Shown here: piece after piece, positions 55,772-64,000 of the stretch
Layout: every line of letters begins with the position of its first letter
How positions within the stretch are numbered: position 1 is the stretch's first letter
From: an uncultured Erythrobacter sp.
GTDB lineage: Bacteria > Pseudomonadota > Alphaproteobacteria > Sphingomonadales > Sphingomonadaceae
Direction of reading: 5' to 3'
DNA: 64,000 nucleotides
Assembly (NCBI RefSeq): GCF_947492365.1
Contig: NZ_CANLMB010000002.1
Span: 496,001-560,000 of the forward strand
Program-made: the position numbers and the translations under genes
The notes under the pieces: model-generated
The model's database searches: none
Told to the model about the DNA's origin: nothing
What the model saw: the letters and a program-made list of their open reading frames with translations, nothing else

Positions 55772-56134
55772 CTAGACCTCTATCGGAGTGAAAGCGGTGG
55801 CTTCATCGCCGGTATTGGGCGTGCCATCTGCGTCCATGACCAGCAGCTTGACCTCGCCCTTGCGTGCGCAGGGACGGTGTTCGACCCCGCGCGGCACCAC
55901 GATCAGATCGCCGGTATGCATCGTCTCGGTCCGATCGCGGAATTCCATGTCGAGCTCACCTTCGATCACCAGAAACAGCTCGTCGGTATCCGCGTGATGA
56001 TGCCAGTGAAATTCGCCATCTATCTTTGCCAGCCGCACTTCGTTGCCGTTGTAATGCGCGGCCAGACGCGGCGCCCAATGGTCGGAGAACAGCGCGAACT
56101 TGTCCGCAAGGGTGACCTTAGCTGGCGCGGTCAT
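55772..56134 (-). CDS. cupin domain protein
   Basis: 120 residues, a single small beta barrel. Metal-binding cupin motif 1: GEFHWHHHADTDELFLVIEG (His and Glu ligands), motif 2: TGDLIVVPRGVEHRPCARKG. Starts at the ATG overlapping the adhC stop (TGATG), so it is translationally coupled to the class III alcohol dehydrogenase. The reaction is not known; the place is where FghA often lies in other genomes. Confidence 0.85.
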   Translation of the reverse strand: MTAPAKVTLADKFALFSDHWAPRLAAHYNGNEVRLAKIDGEFHWHHHADTDELFLVIEGELDMEFRDRTETMHTGDLIVVPRGVEHRPCARKGEVKLLVMDADGTPNTGDEATAFTPIEV

Positions 56135-57240
56135 CAGTAAACCACCACGCTGCGGATGCTCTCGCCTGCATGCATCAGGTCGAAGCCCTTGTTGATCTCT
56201 TCCAGGCTGAGCTTGTGGGTGATCATCGGGTCGATTGCGATCTTGCCGTTCATATACCAGTCGACGATCTTGGGTACATCGGTGCGGCCCTTGGCTCCGC
56301 CAAACGCCGTGCCGCGCCAGTTGCGCCCCGTTACCAGCTGGAAGGGCCGAGTGGCGATCTCCTTGCCCGCTTCGGCGACGCCGATAATGATCGAGGTGCC
56401 CCAGCCCTTGTGGCAGCATTCCAGCGCCTGCCTCATCACATCGGTGTTGCCGGTGCAGTCGAACGTGTAGTCCGCGCCGCCATCGAGCATCTCGACCAGA
56501 TGCGCGACAACATCCGAGGTGTCCTTGGGGTTGACGAAATCGGTCATCCCGAACTTGCGGCCCCATTCCTCGCGCGCCGGATTGATATCGACACCAACGA
56601 TCCGGTCAGCACCCGCCATCTTCGCGCCCTGCAGCACGTTGAGGCCGATCCCGCCCAGACCGAACACCACCACATTGTCACCCGGCTGAACCTTGGCGGT
56701 GTTGACCACCGCGCCGACGCCGGTCGTGACGCCGCAACCGACATAGCAGCTGGTGTCGAACGGCGCGTCGGTGCGGATTTTGGCGACCGCAATCTCGGGC
56801 AGGACGATGAAGTTCGAGAAGGTCGAACATCCCATATAATGGTAGATCGTCTCGCCCTTATAGCTCATCCGCGACGTGCCATCGGGCATCAGGCCCTGAC
56901 CCTGCGTGGCACGGATCGCGCTGCACAGATTGGTCTTGCCTGACAGGCACATTTTGCACTGACGGCATTCGGGCGTGTAGAGCGGGATGACGTGATCGTC
57001 GGGCGCGACCGAAGTAACGCCTGCACCCACTTCGCGCACGATCCCTGCGCCCTCATGGCCAAGCACGCTCGGGAAAATCCCCTCGCTGTCCAACCCGTCC
57101 AGCGTGTAGGCGTCGGTGTGGCAGATGCCGGTCGCCATAATCTCGACCAGCACTTCACCGGCTTTGGGCCCTTCGAGATCTAGCTCGACAATTTCGAGGG
57201 GCTGTTTGGCAGCGAAAGCGACGGCGGCTCTGGTCTTCAT
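56134..57240 (-). CDS. adhC: S-(hydroxymethyl)glutathione dehydrogenase / class III alcohol dehydrogenase
   Basis: 368 residues, normal length. Oxidises the glutathione adduct of formaldehyde, and also reduces S-nitrosoglutathione, with NAD. Zinc ligands: Cys and His in [18 protein letters not shown], and the structural-zinc cysteines in [17 protein letters not shown]; a further Cys in [12 protein letters not shown]. The class III mark is seen in [20 protein letters not shown] fold [19 protein letters not shown]. Start [13 protein letters not shown] is the family start. Leads an operon with the cupin and thioesterase genes. Confidence 0.96.
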   Translation of the reverse strand: MKTRAAVAFAAKQPLEIVELDLEGPKAGEVLVEIMATGICHTDAYTLDGLDSEGIFPSVLGHEGAGIVREVGAGVTSVAPDDHVIPLYTPECRQCKMCLSGKTNLCSAIRATQGQGLMPDGTSRMSYKGETIYHYMGCSTFSNFIVLPEIAVAKIRTDAPFDTSCYVGCGVTTGVGAVVNTAKVQPGDNVVVFGLGGIGLNVLQGAKMAGADRIVGVDINPAREEWGRKFGMTDFVNPKDTSDVVAHLVEMLDGGADYTFDCTGNTDVMRQALECCHKGWGTSIIIGVAEAGKEIATRPFQLVTGRNWRGTAFGGAKGRTDVPKIVDWYMNGKIAIDPMITHKLSLEEINKGFDLMHAGESIRSVVVY

Positions 57241-57452
57241 GTTGGGGCTCTCCGGCAATTTGGCTGTCCGGACTAGCATAGCGGCAAGCGCAAGCGAAAG
57301 CGGCTTTGCGCAGTCATCATCGAACGCGATCAAGATCATTCCTGCAGCCGCAACCATCAGGGGTTCAGACGCGCGCCGAATTGTGCCATTGGCTTGCGCT
57401 TGATCCAGCGCGGGCACTTGTGCTGCCCGCTAGAAACTTTCGGGACCAACTG

Positions 57453-57701
57453 ATGAAAATCTTTACCCAGCATCCGGCCAGTATCGGCGAAACCTATGGC
57501 CAGCATTTCGCTCACGCGTCAGGTTTTGGCGTGGCGATGCTTTCCGGCGGCTTTGCCTGCCTTGTCCATGCGGTGTTCCCGTGGCTGTGCGAGCGGACCG
57601 GCAGCGACACGATCCGCCGCCTCTATCGCTCGATGGTCACCAACCGCGCTGACATCGCCAAGCTCGACGAGTTGGAAAGCCACTTTGACTGGGTGATCTG
57701 A
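57453..57701 (+). CDS. DUF6356-like small protein
   Basis: 82 residues starting MKIFTQHPASIGETYGQHFA, with a central hydrophobic stretch FGVAMLSGGFACLVHAVFPW that may be one membrane span and a charged C-terminal part (ADIAKLDELESHFDW). It matches a small family common in alphaproteobacteria, without known function. It is divergent from adhC across about 210 bases and its stop nearly meets that of the convergent YeiH-type gene. Confidence 0.8.
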   Translation: MKIFTQHPASIGETYGQHFAHASGFGVAMLSGGFACLVHAVFPWLCERTGSDTIRRLYRSMVTNRADIAKLDELESHFDWVI

Positions 57702-57702
57702 G

Positions 57703-58743
57703 CTAGATCAGGAAGTAAGCCAGCGCCAGCGCGGCTGCAAAAGAGGTCAAGGTCGCGCCAATCACCGGGGCGAAAGTGCGCCACCCGGCTTGCATGATCA
57801 GACCGAGTTCGGATCGCATCGCGGTTGATATAACCGCGATCAGCAGCATAGCCTTTGACGCGATCAGGCCGCTGCTGGTGATTTGCTCAGGGACCGGCAC
57901 GAATGAATTCACGGCAAGCACGGCGAGGAACAGCAGGATGAAACCGGGCATCGCGAAGCGCGGTCTTGCCGCCGCTCCTGCTTCGCCCTTGGCTTTTGCA
58001 GCCAGAAACAGCGCCAGCAGAGCAACCAGCGGGGCGAGCAAGGCTACCCGCGCAAGCTTGACCACCGCTGCGACCGTTCCGGCTTCATCGGAAATCGCAT
58101 AGCCGCCGCCAATCGCCTGCGCGACATCATGGATTGCTGCGCCTGTCAGAAAACCGGCCTGCTCATCGCTCAATGAAAGCCAGGTGGCGACCAGCGGATA
58201 GGTGGTGAGCGCAATCGCGCTCGCAATTGTGATGCCGACCAAGGTGATGGTGAACTGGGTATGCGAAATGCGCTTGTCCCCGATCACGCCATACAGCGCG
58301 AGCGCGGCGGAAATCCCGCAAATCGCGGTCGCGCCGCCTGCAAGAATGCCCGCTTCGCGCGACTCGCCCAGCAATCGCGCAAACAAAACTGCACCCAGCA
58401 GCGCAGCTACCATTACCGCGATCAGCGCGGCAAAGGGGGTGAGGCCCATCTCCATGATCTGCCCAAGCGTGACTTGAAGGCCCAGCAGGACGATCCCGAC
58501 CCGCAGCAATGTGCGCGAGGCAAAATCAAAGCCAGCATGCGTGCGCGCATCCTGGGCAACAAAGCTCATCGAAAAGCCCAGCAGCAATCCGGCGAGCATT
58601 AGCGGGAAGCTATAGGTGGCACTCAAGAAAGCCGCCGCCATTGCGGCGATCCCTGCGATCAGCAATCCAGGGACGAGCGCAGTGATTGTGGGCTTGGTCT
58701 CAACCTCGTCCGCATAGGCGAGCTCGCCAAACAGATCGCCCAT
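57703..58743 (-). CDS. YeiH/UPF0324 family membrane protein (putative sulfate exporter)
   Basis: 346 residues, about nine or ten membrane helices. Family motifs: RVGIVLLGLQVTLGQIMEMG, GGATAICGISAALALYGVIG, TGAAIHDVAQAIGGGYAISD and ISTAMRSELGLIMQAGWRTF. Members are annotated as putative sulfate exporters, mostly without experimental proof. The start MGDLFGELAYADE is chosen; a GTG at 58809 would add 22 residues that do not look like a membrane N-terminus. Confidence 0.88.
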   Translation of the reverse strand: MGDLFGELAYADEVETKPTITALVPGLLIAGIAAMAAAFLSATYSFPLMLAGLLLGFSMSFVAQDARTHAGFDFASRTLLRVGIVLLGLQVTLGQIMEMGLTPFAALIAVMVAALLGAVLFARLLGESREAGILAGGATAICGISAALALYGVIGDKRISHTQFTITLVGITIASAIALTTYPLVATWLSLSDEQAGFLTGAAIHDVAQAIGGGYAISDEAGTVAAVVKLARVALLAPLVALLALFLAAKAKGEAGAAARPRFAMPGFILLFLAVLAVNSFVPVPEQITSSGLIASKAMLLIAVISTAMRSELGLIMQAGWRTFAPVIGATLTSFAAALALAYFLI

Positions 58744-58864
58744 ATAATAGGATTCATGCGGTGACTTGCCCGATTTCACGCGTTTCTTTCCCCAAATGCC
58801 TGCGCACACCCATAGGCCCAGCCATGCCGGCTTTCCTAGCGTGTTTATCCAGCTTTGAGAGAAA

Positions 58865-58951
58865 TGGTGCGGTCGAGAAGACTCGAACTTCCACGGGCGT
58901 TAGCCCACAACGACCTCAACGTTGCGCGTCTACCAGTTCCGCCACGACCGC
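58865..58951 (-). tRNA. tRNA-Leu (anticodon GAG)
   Basis: Read leftward: acceptor arms GCGGTCG / CGACCGC, anticodon stem CAACG / CGTTG with loop TTGAGGT giving anticodon GAG, a long variable arm (GGGC...GCCC), T arm with TTCGAGT, and an encoded CCA end after discriminator A. The 87-base length is right for a class II tRNA. It decodes CUU/CUC. Confidence 0.97.
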
Positions 58952-59059
58952 ACTCGGGTGATGGGAGGCGTCAGCGACGCTCCCCTCGGTAGGCGCGCGC
59001 CTCTAGCAAGGGGCTGTGATGCGCGCAAGCTCTTTGATCGCGCAATCGTGCAGATGCGA

Positions 59060-60007
59060 TCAGTTGGGCGCCCAGCCGATATAGGCTGCCTTTGCGGCAG
59101 GCGGGATATCGGTGATCGCTTCGGTCACATTCAGGCTCTCGCCCGGTGCAAGTTCACGCTTTGACGGAACCACAACCCAGTTGCCGACATTGCGCTCGCG
59201 CTCGTCACGGAAGACGACCAGCAGGCTGGGCACGCTGACGCTTTCCTGACCGGTGTTGGAAATGCTTCCGCGCACCCGGAATATCTCTTCACCCGATTCG
59301 AGCAGCTCCTTGCGCTGCTGGGTGTCGGGAAAATCGAGTTCAAGATCAGCCTGACCGATGCCAAAGGTCGGCCGCTGGATCGGCAGCCAGTCGGGCAGGC
59401 CGTAATAATTGACCGCGACGATTGTGCCGGTTGCCAAAGCTGCAAAAACCGCCGCGGCAATGGTCCACATTTTGAGCGAATTGCGGCGGCGCGAGAATGG
59501 CGGGGAGTAATCGAAGCTCGACCCCTCGTCCTCATCATAACCTTCGTCGAAATTGTAGTCGGGATCCTCGTCGTAGCTCTCGCTGGAGCTTTCGCCGGCA
59601 AGCGGATCGACGCCGGGCGCGAAGTCTTCCTCGCTCTCCTCTTGCTCTGCCTCAGCCGCAGGCGGTTCTTCGTCCGCACCCGCCGGGACAGCGCCGCCGC
59701 TTTCAAAGCCCTGATAGGACGGTTCGCTAGGCGTTGCGGTTTGCGCATGGTCGCCGGTGCGCCAGTGGCTGACTGAGGGAGCCGCTGCCGGATCGGGTGC
59801 TTCGGCCTGCGGCTCTGGCTCCGTTGGCGCCGGAGCAGGTGTCGGGCTCGGCGCGGGGCTTTCTGCTTGCTGTGTCAGATCGAGCGGTGGCGGATCCTGA
59901 AACCAGCTGTGTTTGCATTTGGCGCAGCGCACAGTGCGACCGTCGCCGCCAATTGCGGTTTCGGGCACGACATAGCGTGTTCCGCAGGCTGGGCAGGATA
60001 TGATCAT
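59060..60007 (-). CDS. MJ0042-type zinc-ribbon membrane protein
   Basis: 315 residues. N-terminal zinc ribbon: MIISCPACGTRYVVPE and RTVRCAKCKHSWFQ, two CxxC pairs. A long acidic/Pro-rich low-complexity region (about 45-170) precedes one membrane helix at about 182-200 (MWTIAAAVFAALATGTIVAV), and the C-terminal 115 residues form a FxLYD/DUF3426-like domain (VRGSISNTGQESVSVPSLL). It is divergent from ftsE, an arrangement common in sphingomonads. Function unknown; a link to division is suggested by context only. Start MIISCPACG is the natural ribbon start. Confidence 0.88.
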   Translation of the reverse strand: MIISCPACGTRYVVPETAIGGDGRTVRCAKCKHSWFQDPPPLDLTQQAESPAPSPTPAPAPTEPEPQAEAPDPAAAPSVSHWRTGDHAQTATPSEPSYQGFESGGAVPAGADEEPPAAEAEQEESEEDFAPGVDPLAGESSSESYDEDPDYNFDEGYDEDEGSSFDYSPPFSRRRNSLKMWTIAAAVFAALATGTIVAVNYYGLPDWLPIQRPTFGIGQADLELDFPDTQQRKELLESGEEIFRVRGSISNTGQESVSVPSLLVVFRDERERNVGNWVVVPSKRELAPGESLNVTEAITDIPPAAKAAYIGWAPN

Positions 60008-60184
60008 TGCGCTTGATGCATGTGCCAGCGGCGGCTTGCAGACAAGGGGAGGCGCCGCGCTCTGTCCCGAATTGCGCGCTTTTTCCACATTACCGCGCCG
60101 ATATTGTGCGCAAGCGGCGAATTGAGGGGGCAAAGCGGTGCCTTCGCCCTTTCCCCGAGGGAATCCCGCTGATAAATCCGCGCC

Positions 60185-60940
60185 ATGAATGACCGGCCAG
60201 CCGAGATTGTAAAATTCGACAATGTCGGCCTGCGCTATGGCACCGATCCTGAAGTGTTGAGCGATCTCAGCTTCACGCTTTATCCCGGCAGTTTCTACTT
60301 CCTCACCGGTGCCAGCGGTGCGGGCAAGACGAGCCTGCTCAAGCTGCTCTATCTCGCGCAGCGCCCTTCGCGCGGGGCGATCCGGATGTTCGGCAAGGAC
60401 ATGATCACTCTGCCGCGCCAGCGCCTGCCCGATTTCCGGCGAAGGCTTGGCGTGGTGTTCCAGAACTTCCGTCTGGTTCAGCACCTCTCGGCCTTCGACA
60501 ATGTCGCGCTTCCGCTCAGGCTGGCAGGAACGGATGAAACCCGCGTGGTCAAAGCGGTGTCCGACATGCTCGATTGGGTTGGCCTGTCGCACCGCGCGCA
60601 TGCCATCCCTGCGACCATGTCAGGCGGGGAGCAGCAGCGTGTGGCGATTGCGCGTGCGGTGATCGCGCGGCCGCAAATGCTGATCGCTGACGAGCCGACC
60701 GGCAATGTCGACCCGGAAATGGCGCTCAAGCTGCTGCGCCTGTTCGAAGCGCTCAACAACCGCGTGGGCACAACCGTCATCGTGGCGACCCACGATGTCC
60801 ACTTGCTCAAGAAAGTGCCCGATTCGCTGATCATGCGGCTCAATAAGGGCCAGCTTTCCGATCCGACCGGCGCGCTGCGCTATCCTCCGCGACCCGCTTC
60901 GAAATCCTCGGGCACCAAATCCGGTGGAGGCAGCGCATGA
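60185..60940 (+). CDS. ftsE: cell division ATP-binding protein FtsE
   Basis: 251-residue ABC ATPase working with FtsX to regulate septal peptidoglycan hydrolases. Walker A GASGAGKT at 42-49, Q-loop FQNFRLVQHLSAFDNVALPL, signature MSGGEQQRVAIARA, Walker B LIADEPTGNVDPEMALKLL and the switch His in VIVATHDVHLL. Length and motifs are normal. The ATG overlaps no upstream gene; ftsX follows with a four-base overlap. Confidence 0.96.
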   Translation: MNDRPAEIVKFDNVGLRYGTDPEVLSDLSFTLYPGSFYFLTGASGAGKTSLLKLLYLAQRPSRGAIRMFGKDMITLPRQRLPDFRRRLGVVFQNFRLVQHLSAFDNVALPLRLAGTDETRVVKAVSDMLDWVGLSHRAHAIPATMSGGEQQRVAIARAVIARPQMLIADEPTGNVDPEMALKLLRLFEALNNRVGTTVIVATHDVHLLKKVPDSLIMRLNKGQLSDPTGALRYPPRPASKSSGTKSGGGSA

Positions 60941-61878
60941 CCGACGCTCCACCACAACCCGAAGAGGGTGCTGAAAAGGCTCCGCAGAACACTGCTCCCA
61001 AGCGTATGGGCAACGCAAAACTGCTGCCGCCAACACGCTTTGGCGGGCCTATTCCCTGGGTGATCGCAATCCTGATCGCATTGGTCGTGATCGCCGCAGC
61101 GGGCGGATTGGCGCTGCGCAATCTGGCGGAGAATGCGCGCGCGGACCTGTCGGGCGCAGTGACGGTGCAGATTGTCGAAGCGAACGCCGAAATACGCGCG
61201 GCCAGTGCAGATGCAGCCGCGCAGGCGCTGGGCAATCACCCGCTTGTCACCTCGGTGCGCGTGGTGCCCGAGGCGGAGCTGGCTGAATTGCTCGAGCCAT
61301 GGCTGGGCGCCAATGCGGCGAGCGGCGATGTGCCGATACCTGCGCTGATCGATGTCGAACTGTCGCGCCGCGCCTCGGCAGACGAAGTCGCCCAATTGCA
61401 GGCCGCGCTCGATTCTGTGGTCGAGGGCACGCGGGTTGATGCCCAGTCAGAATGGCTGCGTCCGGTCTATGATGCGCTCGCCGCGCTGCAATATCTCGCG
61501 CTCGTGCTGATCGCGCTGATCGCCTTTGCCACTGCAGCGGCCGTGTGGCTGGCGGCGCGCACCGCCTTTTCCAATCACCGCGAGACGGTGGAGGTCATCC
61601 ACTTGCTGGGCGGAACCGACGCGCAGGTCACCAGGATATTCCAGCGCTCGGTGCTGCGCGATGCGGCGTTTGGCGCGATTGTCGGCCTGCTGCTGGGGCT
61701 GGGCGCGGTCTGGCTGCTCGGCATGCAATTTGCCGCGCTTGATAGCGGAATGGTCGGCGGAGGGGGGCTAGACTGGGCAGACTGGCTGGTGATCGCCGCG
61801 ATTCCTGTCGGCGGCGTTCTGCTGGCGCTCATAACAGGGCGCATAACCATCGGCTTTGCGCTAAGGTCGATGTTGTAG
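60937..61878 (+). CDS. ftsX: cell division protein FtsX
   Basis: 313 residues with four membrane helices: about 43-64 (PWVIAILIALVVIAAAGGLA), 189-209 (ALVLIALIAFATAAAVWLAA), and two near the C-terminus. Between helices 1 and 2 lies the periplasmic loop that recruits hydrolase activators. The motif NHRETVEVIHLLGGTDAQVT is typical FtsX. Overlaps ftsE; the next gene starts four bases after it. Confidence 0.94.
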   Translation: MTDAPPQPEEGAEKAPQNTAPKRMGNAKLLPPTRFGGPIPWVIAILIALVVIAAAGGLALRNLAENARADLSGAVTVQIVEANAEIRAASADAAAQALGNHPLVTSVRVVPEAELAELLEPWLGANAASGDVPIPALIDVELSRRASADEVAQLQAALDSVVEGTRVDAQSEWLRPVYDALAALQYLALVLIALIAFATAAAVWLAARTAFSNHRETVEVIHLLGGTDAQVTRIFQRSVLRDAAFGAIVGLLLGLGAVWLLGMQFAALDSGMVGGGGLDWADWLVIAAIPVGGVLLALITGRITIGFALRSML

Positions 61879-61882
61879 GCCC

Positions 61883-62419
61883 ATGAAGATCATCCGCTAC
61901 CTCCTTTCCGGCACTGTGCTCGTATGGGCGCTCGGCTTCCTGTGGTTCGCTGTCTCGCTGCCGCAACCGGCAGACGGACTGACGACCGATGCGGTTATCG
62001 TGCCCACCGGCGGCGCGGGGCGGATCGCGCAGGGGCTCGAGGTGCTCGATCAGGGTCTGGCGACGCAAATGCTCGTCACCGGCGTTGATCCCGAAGTCAC
62101 GCCGGAAGAATTCGCCGCCGAATTCGAAGTGGACGAAGCGCGAATGGATTGCTGCATCACGCTGGGCTTCCGCGCAGTCGATACGCGTAGCAACGCCACC
62201 GAAACCGCAGAATGGGTCGAAGCCAATGCAATCACCTCGCTGCGGCTGGTCACAACAGACTGGCACATGCGCCGCGCGGCCAACGAATTGCACCGCAAAA
62301 TTCCATCCAACGTAAAAGTGGTGCGGGACGCCGTGCCTTCCGAGCCGAGCCTTGCCAGCCTGTTCCTTGAATACCACAAGCTGATCGCCAGTTTCGCGGC
62401 CGGTCTTTTGGGGTTTTGA
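61883..62419 (+). CDS. YdcF family (DUF218) protein
   Basis: 178 residues with an N-terminal membrane segment (YLLSGTVLVWALGFLWFAVS) and the DUF218/SanA-like domain: ADGLTTDAVIVPTGGAGRIA, LGFRAVDTRSNATETAEWV and LVTTDWHMRRAANELHRKI. Such proteins are thought to act in cell-envelope metabolism. Always near ftsX in related genomes as far as I recall, which fits envelope function. The stop is followed by plsC with seven bases between. Confidence 0.87.
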   Translation: MKIIRYLLSGTVLVWALGFLWFAVSLPQPADGLTTDAVIVPTGGAGRIAQGLEVLDQGLATQMLVTGVDPEVTPEEFAAEFEVDEARMDCCITLGFRAVDTRSNATETAEWVEANAITSLRLVTTDWHMRRAANELHRKIPSNVKVVRDAVPSEPSLASLFLEYHKLIASFAAGLLGF

Positions 62420-62426
62420 GGCAGTC

Positions 62427-63149
62427 TTGGCCTATCTTCGCAGTCTGATTTACTACCCCCTCTTCTACGGGTTCAGCGCCTGCCTTGTCGTGGCATCGGT
62501 GCTGGCGATCCCGTTCGGGCGCGAGCGGCTGAAGAAGGTCGTCGCGCTATGGGGCCGGTGGCATCACTGGTGCGTCGAGAATATTCTCGACATCAAGATC
62601 GTGCAGGAAGGGGTGATCCCGGACGAGCCGGTTCTGATCGCGGTCAAGCATGAGAGCTTCTTTGAAGCGATCGACATGCCGCGGCTTTTTTCCTTCCCGA
62701 CAGTCTTTGCCAAGCAGGAGCTGTTCTGGATCCCGGGCTGGGGTTACTCCGCCAAGATCTACGGGCTGGTGCCCGTCGCCCGCGACAAGGGGGCCAAGGC
62801 GCTGCGCAATATGATCGCGACCGCCAAATTGCGCATCAATGAAGGCCGCCCCTTGGTGATCTTCCCCGAAGGCACGCGGGTAAAACACGGCGCAGAGCCG
62901 CCTTTGCAATCGGGCTTTGCCGGTATTTACAAGCTGCTGGGCCTGCCGGTCGTGCCAATCGCGGTGGATAGCGGGCCGACCTATCACAGAATCGTGAAGC
63001 GACCCGGCACGATCACCTACCGCGTCGGCGAGATGATCCCCGCCGGCCTCCCCCGCGCCGAAGCCGAAGCTCGCGTGCACCGGGCGATTAATGCGTTGAA
63101 CCGGGGTGAGAGTGTGAGTGATAGTGGCTCGGTGGCTGCTAGCGCTTAG
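62427..63149 (+). CDS. plsC: 1-acylglycerol-3-phosphate O-acyltransferase
   Basis: 240-residue membrane-bound acyltransferase making phosphatidic acid from lysophosphatidic acid. Catalytic-type motif is AVKHESFFEAID, a variant of the usual NHxxxxD box with KHESFFE (His-x4-Glu). Others: YGLVPVARDKGAKALRNM, VIFPEGTRVKHGAEPPL and GLPVVPIAVDSGPTYHR. Starts at a TTG with GAGG six bases before; no ATG lies close in frame. One N-terminal membrane helix (FYGFSACLVVASVLAIPFG). Confidence 0.9.
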   Translation: MAYLRSLIYYPLFYGFSACLVVASVLAIPFGRERLKKVVALWGRWHHWCVENILDIKIVQEGVIPDEPVLIAVKHESFFEAIDMPRLFSFPTVFAKQELFWIPGWGYSAKIYGLVPVARDKGAKALRNMIATAKLRINEGRPLVIFPEGTRVKHGAEPPLQSGFAGIYKLLGLPVVPIAVDSGPTYHRIVKRPGTITYRVGEMIPAGLPRAEAEARVHRAINALNRGESVSDSGSVAASA

Positions 63150-63210
63150 TGGACAGGCCGATGTGTGTTTCCGCGGAGTCTTTGTTTGCGTGGACGCATC
63201 CGCGCCCACG

Positions 63211-63388
63211 TCCTCGCTAGACGTGCGGCAAGCCGCACCCGCTGCGGGCGCCCGGTCGGGCTTTGACTGCCGTGACCAAGGATCAGGAACAACATTCGTG
63301 GCTTGGAATGGGTCGGTCCGCGACAGCGGGCCGCAAGGGCGACCGCCCGTCCGCAGCGGGCGCATCTTTGATGCGCGTCTAGCGAGGA
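63211..63388. repeat. large imperfect inverted repeat in the plsC-tyrA gap
   Basis: Outer arms TCCTCGCTAGACG (63211-63223) and CGTCTAGCGAGGA (63376-63388) match perfectly; inner arms CCCGCTGCGG (63238-63247) and CCGCAGCGGG (63351-63360) match too. A transcript would form a long hairpin with a 100-base head. The 264-base gap between plsC and tyrA has no credible gene. It could be an interspersed element or a structured RNA/terminator for both converging genes. Confidence 0.6.
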
Positions 63389-63413
63389 GTTCGCCCGGAG
63401 GGGCGAACACAAA

Positions 63414-64000
63414 TCATAAATGATCCTCGCGCCCGAAGTCGGGGCGATCATCGTCTTGCCCTTCTTCGATCACCGCGCGGCGGATGGTGCGGGTGCGGCT
63501 GAAGAGTTCGTGCAAGGTCTCGCCATCGCCAGATCGGATCGCGCGTTGCAGCGCGGTCAAATCCTCGGTGAAGCGCCCGAGCATTTCGAGCACCGCGCCC
63601 TTGTTGGAGAGGAACACGTCGCGCCACATCACCGGATCGGAGGCGGCGATGCGGGTGAAGTCGCGGAAGCCACCTGCGGAATATTTGATCACTTCGGAGC
63701 GGGTGACTTCTTCCAGATCGCTCGCCGTACCGACGATGGTGAAGGCGATGAGGTGGGGGATGTGGCTGGTCACAGCGAGGACCAGATCGTGGTGCTCTGC
63801 GTCCATCAATTCGACATTCGCGCCGAGAGCAGACCAGAACTCTGACAGGCTGGCGATGGCGGCCTCATTGGCACCTTCTGGCGGGGTAAGAATGCACCAG
63901 CGATTGGTGAAGAGCGAGGCAAAACCGGCGTCCGGCCCGCTCTGCTCCGTGCCTGCGACCGGGTGCGCGGGAATGATCGTGTGACCGGGCAGCGCGCGGG
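63414..64000 (-). CDS. tyrA: prephenate dehydrogenase, N-terminal part beyond window edge
   Basis: C-terminal 194 residues of an NAD-dependent prephenate/arogenate dehydrogenase of tyrosine synthesis. Visible: the substrate-binding HPVAGTEQSGPDAGFASLF, VTSHIPHLIAFTIVGTASD and SAGGFRDFTRIAASDPVMW. The Rossmann N-terminal domain lies past position 64000. The last 40 residues are charged (RSGDGETLHELFSRTRTIRR). Convergent with plsC across the inverted repeat. Confidence 0.92.
   Translation of the reverse strand, partial: RALPGHTIIPAHPVAGTEQSGPDAGFASLFTNRWCILTPPEGANEAAIASLSEFWSALGANVELMDAEHHDLVLAVTSHIPHLIAFTIVGTASDLEEVTRSEVIKYSAGGFRDFTRIAASDPVMWRDVFLSNKGAVLEMLGRFTEDLTALQRAIRSGDGETLHELFSRTRTIRRAVIEEGQDDDRPDFGREDHL

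Noticed and set aside
63146-63451. 101-codon minus-strand frame over the plsC-tyrA gap
   Set aside because: Its residues are a translation of the inverted repeat (Cys/Arg/Ala-rich) and it overlaps both flanking genes; more likely a repeat than a protein.

Overview
The window is a GC-rich chromosomal segment that looks like an alphaproteobacterium of the Sphingomonadales, most likely an Erythrobacteraceae member (Erythrobacter-like). This is inferred from protein similarity and gene order, such as zinc-ribbon protein / ftsE-ftsX-ydcF-plsC / tyrA, and from PutA without a DNA-binding domain; no 16S gene is present. Genes are tightly packed, with many ATGA, GTGA and TGATG overlaps. I see no insertion sequence, prophage, integrase or CRISPR array, and no gene-free stretch above 300 bases.

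Left flank (1-15034), metabolic genes: a partial dcd, a secreted protein of unknown function, putA (proline to glutamate) divergent from a YciI-like gene across a perfect palindrome, mtnP (methylthioadenosine salvage) with a small overlapping gene, a glutathione S-transferase and an aldehyde dehydrogenase. Next comes an operon of a 20-codon leader ORF, an APH-type kinase fused to a small C-terminal domain, an acyl-CoA dehydrogenase and a small membrane protein. A secreted beta-propeller/amidohydrolase fusion closes the flank.

Centre (15047-53139), a nearly complete flagellar island of about 38 kb. Two leftward operons (lytic transglycosylase-flhA-fliA and flgA-flgM-flgN) and one long rightward operon (flgBCDEFGHIJKL-motAB-HAD protein-methyltransferase) each carry a sigma-54 -24/-12 promoter matching consensus almost base for base. 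The cognate activator (sigma-54 AAA+ protein with GAFTGA) heads the second long rightward operon: activator-fliEFGHIJKLMNOPQR-flhB-fliD-fliS. Flagellin (fliC) lies alone between the two long operons, reading leftward, with terminators separating it from the flg operon. This suggests a hierarchy: activator plus sigma-54 make hook-basal body, export gate and FliA; FlgM restrains FliA until hook completion; FliA then drives flagellin. A diguanylate cyclase and a second, unusual MotA/MotB-like pair without a peptidoglycan-binding domain sit inside the island. Several parts are reduced or altered: short FlgD and FlgE, FlgJ split from its muramidase, FliM without its CheY-binding N-terminus, and FlhB with NPMH instead of NPTH.

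Right flank (53136-64000), housekeeping and metabolism: alpha/beta hydrolase, flavin reductase plus TetR regulator, class III alcohol dehydrogenase with overlapping cupin and hotdog thioesterase genes, a DUF6356-like protein, a YeiH-type membrane protein, tRNA-Leu(GAG), a zinc-ribbon membrane protein divergent from ftsE-ftsX-ydcF-plsC, a roughly 180-bp imperfect inverted repeat, and the C-terminal part of prephenate dehydrogenase.

Best candidates for something undescribed are the anchor-less stator-like pair (21637-22754), the fused LvaA/LvaB-like kinase with its leader ORF, and the HAD protein plus methyltransferase at the end of the flg-mot operon.
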